This document shows positions 13,961 through 14,562 of a stretch of DNA of 14,562 nucleotides, piece by piece. Under the pieces are notes generated by a model. It did not search any database. It was given only the letters and a program-made list of their open reading frames with translations, and was not told where the DNA came from. The DNA comes from Rhodospirillaceae bacterium (lineage in GTDB: Bacteria > Pseudomonadota > Alphaproteobacteria > Rhodospirillales_A > Casp-alpha2), in the NCBI GenBank assembly GCA_003488105.1, contig DNMS01000101.1, positions 1 to 14,562 of the forward strand, in the 5' to 3' direction. The stretch's first letter is position 1; every line of letters starts with the position of its first letter. Made by a program: the position numbers and the translations under genes.

Positions 13961-14562
<602 letters not shown>

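Overview
This window is a flagellar and cell-cycle regulation locus of a free-swimming alphaproteobacterium, probably of the Rhodospirillales type. The placement rests on recognisable proteins. At the left edge is the C-terminus of a SciP-type (DUF1153) CtrA inhibitor. At the right edge is a truncated CtrA response regulator. Between them lies the order fliF-fliG-fliH(flbE)-fliN-(motA)-flbD-flhA, which is the Caulobacter-style fliF operon with a motA-type gene inserted. flhF, a FliK-like gene and the fliI/fliJ pair follow.

Layout: 1-120 end of sciP; 153-187 an intrinsic terminator; 188-412 a regulatory gap with TTAA boxes, an inverted repeat and a clear sigma-54 (-24/-12) promoter; 413-5012 basal-body, switch, export-support and stator genes (fliF, fliG, fliH, fliN, motA-type); 5038-6387 flbD, a sigma-54 enhancer-binding regulator; 6492-8660 flhA; 8692-9744 flhF; 9791-11500 a large FliK-like protein; 11514-11900 a small protein that resembles a QueF (T-fold) enzyme without its catalytic cysteine. 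On the minus strand, convergent with that block, are fliI (12388-13773) and fliJ (11915-12358). A 187-base divergent gap follows, then ctrA from 13961 to the window end. No gene-free stretch exceeds 300 bases. I see no RNA genes, CRISPR array, insertion sequence or transposase.

The genes form one programme. FliF/G/N build the MS-ring and switch, MotA is a stator subunit, and FlhA/H/I/J with FliK make up export and hook-length control. FlhF positions the flagellum at the pole. FlbD with sigma-54 times transcription, and CtrA/SciP tie the cascade to the cell cycle.

The most striking sequence-level observation is a sharp change of base and codon usage inside flbD, at about 5617-5658, in the stretch encoding the near-invariant GAFTGA motif. 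Left of it Lys is almost always AAA and Gln CAA; right of it Lys is AAG and Gln CAG, and local G+C rises from 54% to 64% (hand count of 240 bases each side). The reading frame and canonical gene order are kept. The window is therefore either a natural homologous-recombination mosaic or a chimeric assembly of two related genomes. Statements that link the left part (sciP, sigma-54 promoter, fliF to the N-terminus of flbD) to the right part (flhA to ctrA) carry that caveat.
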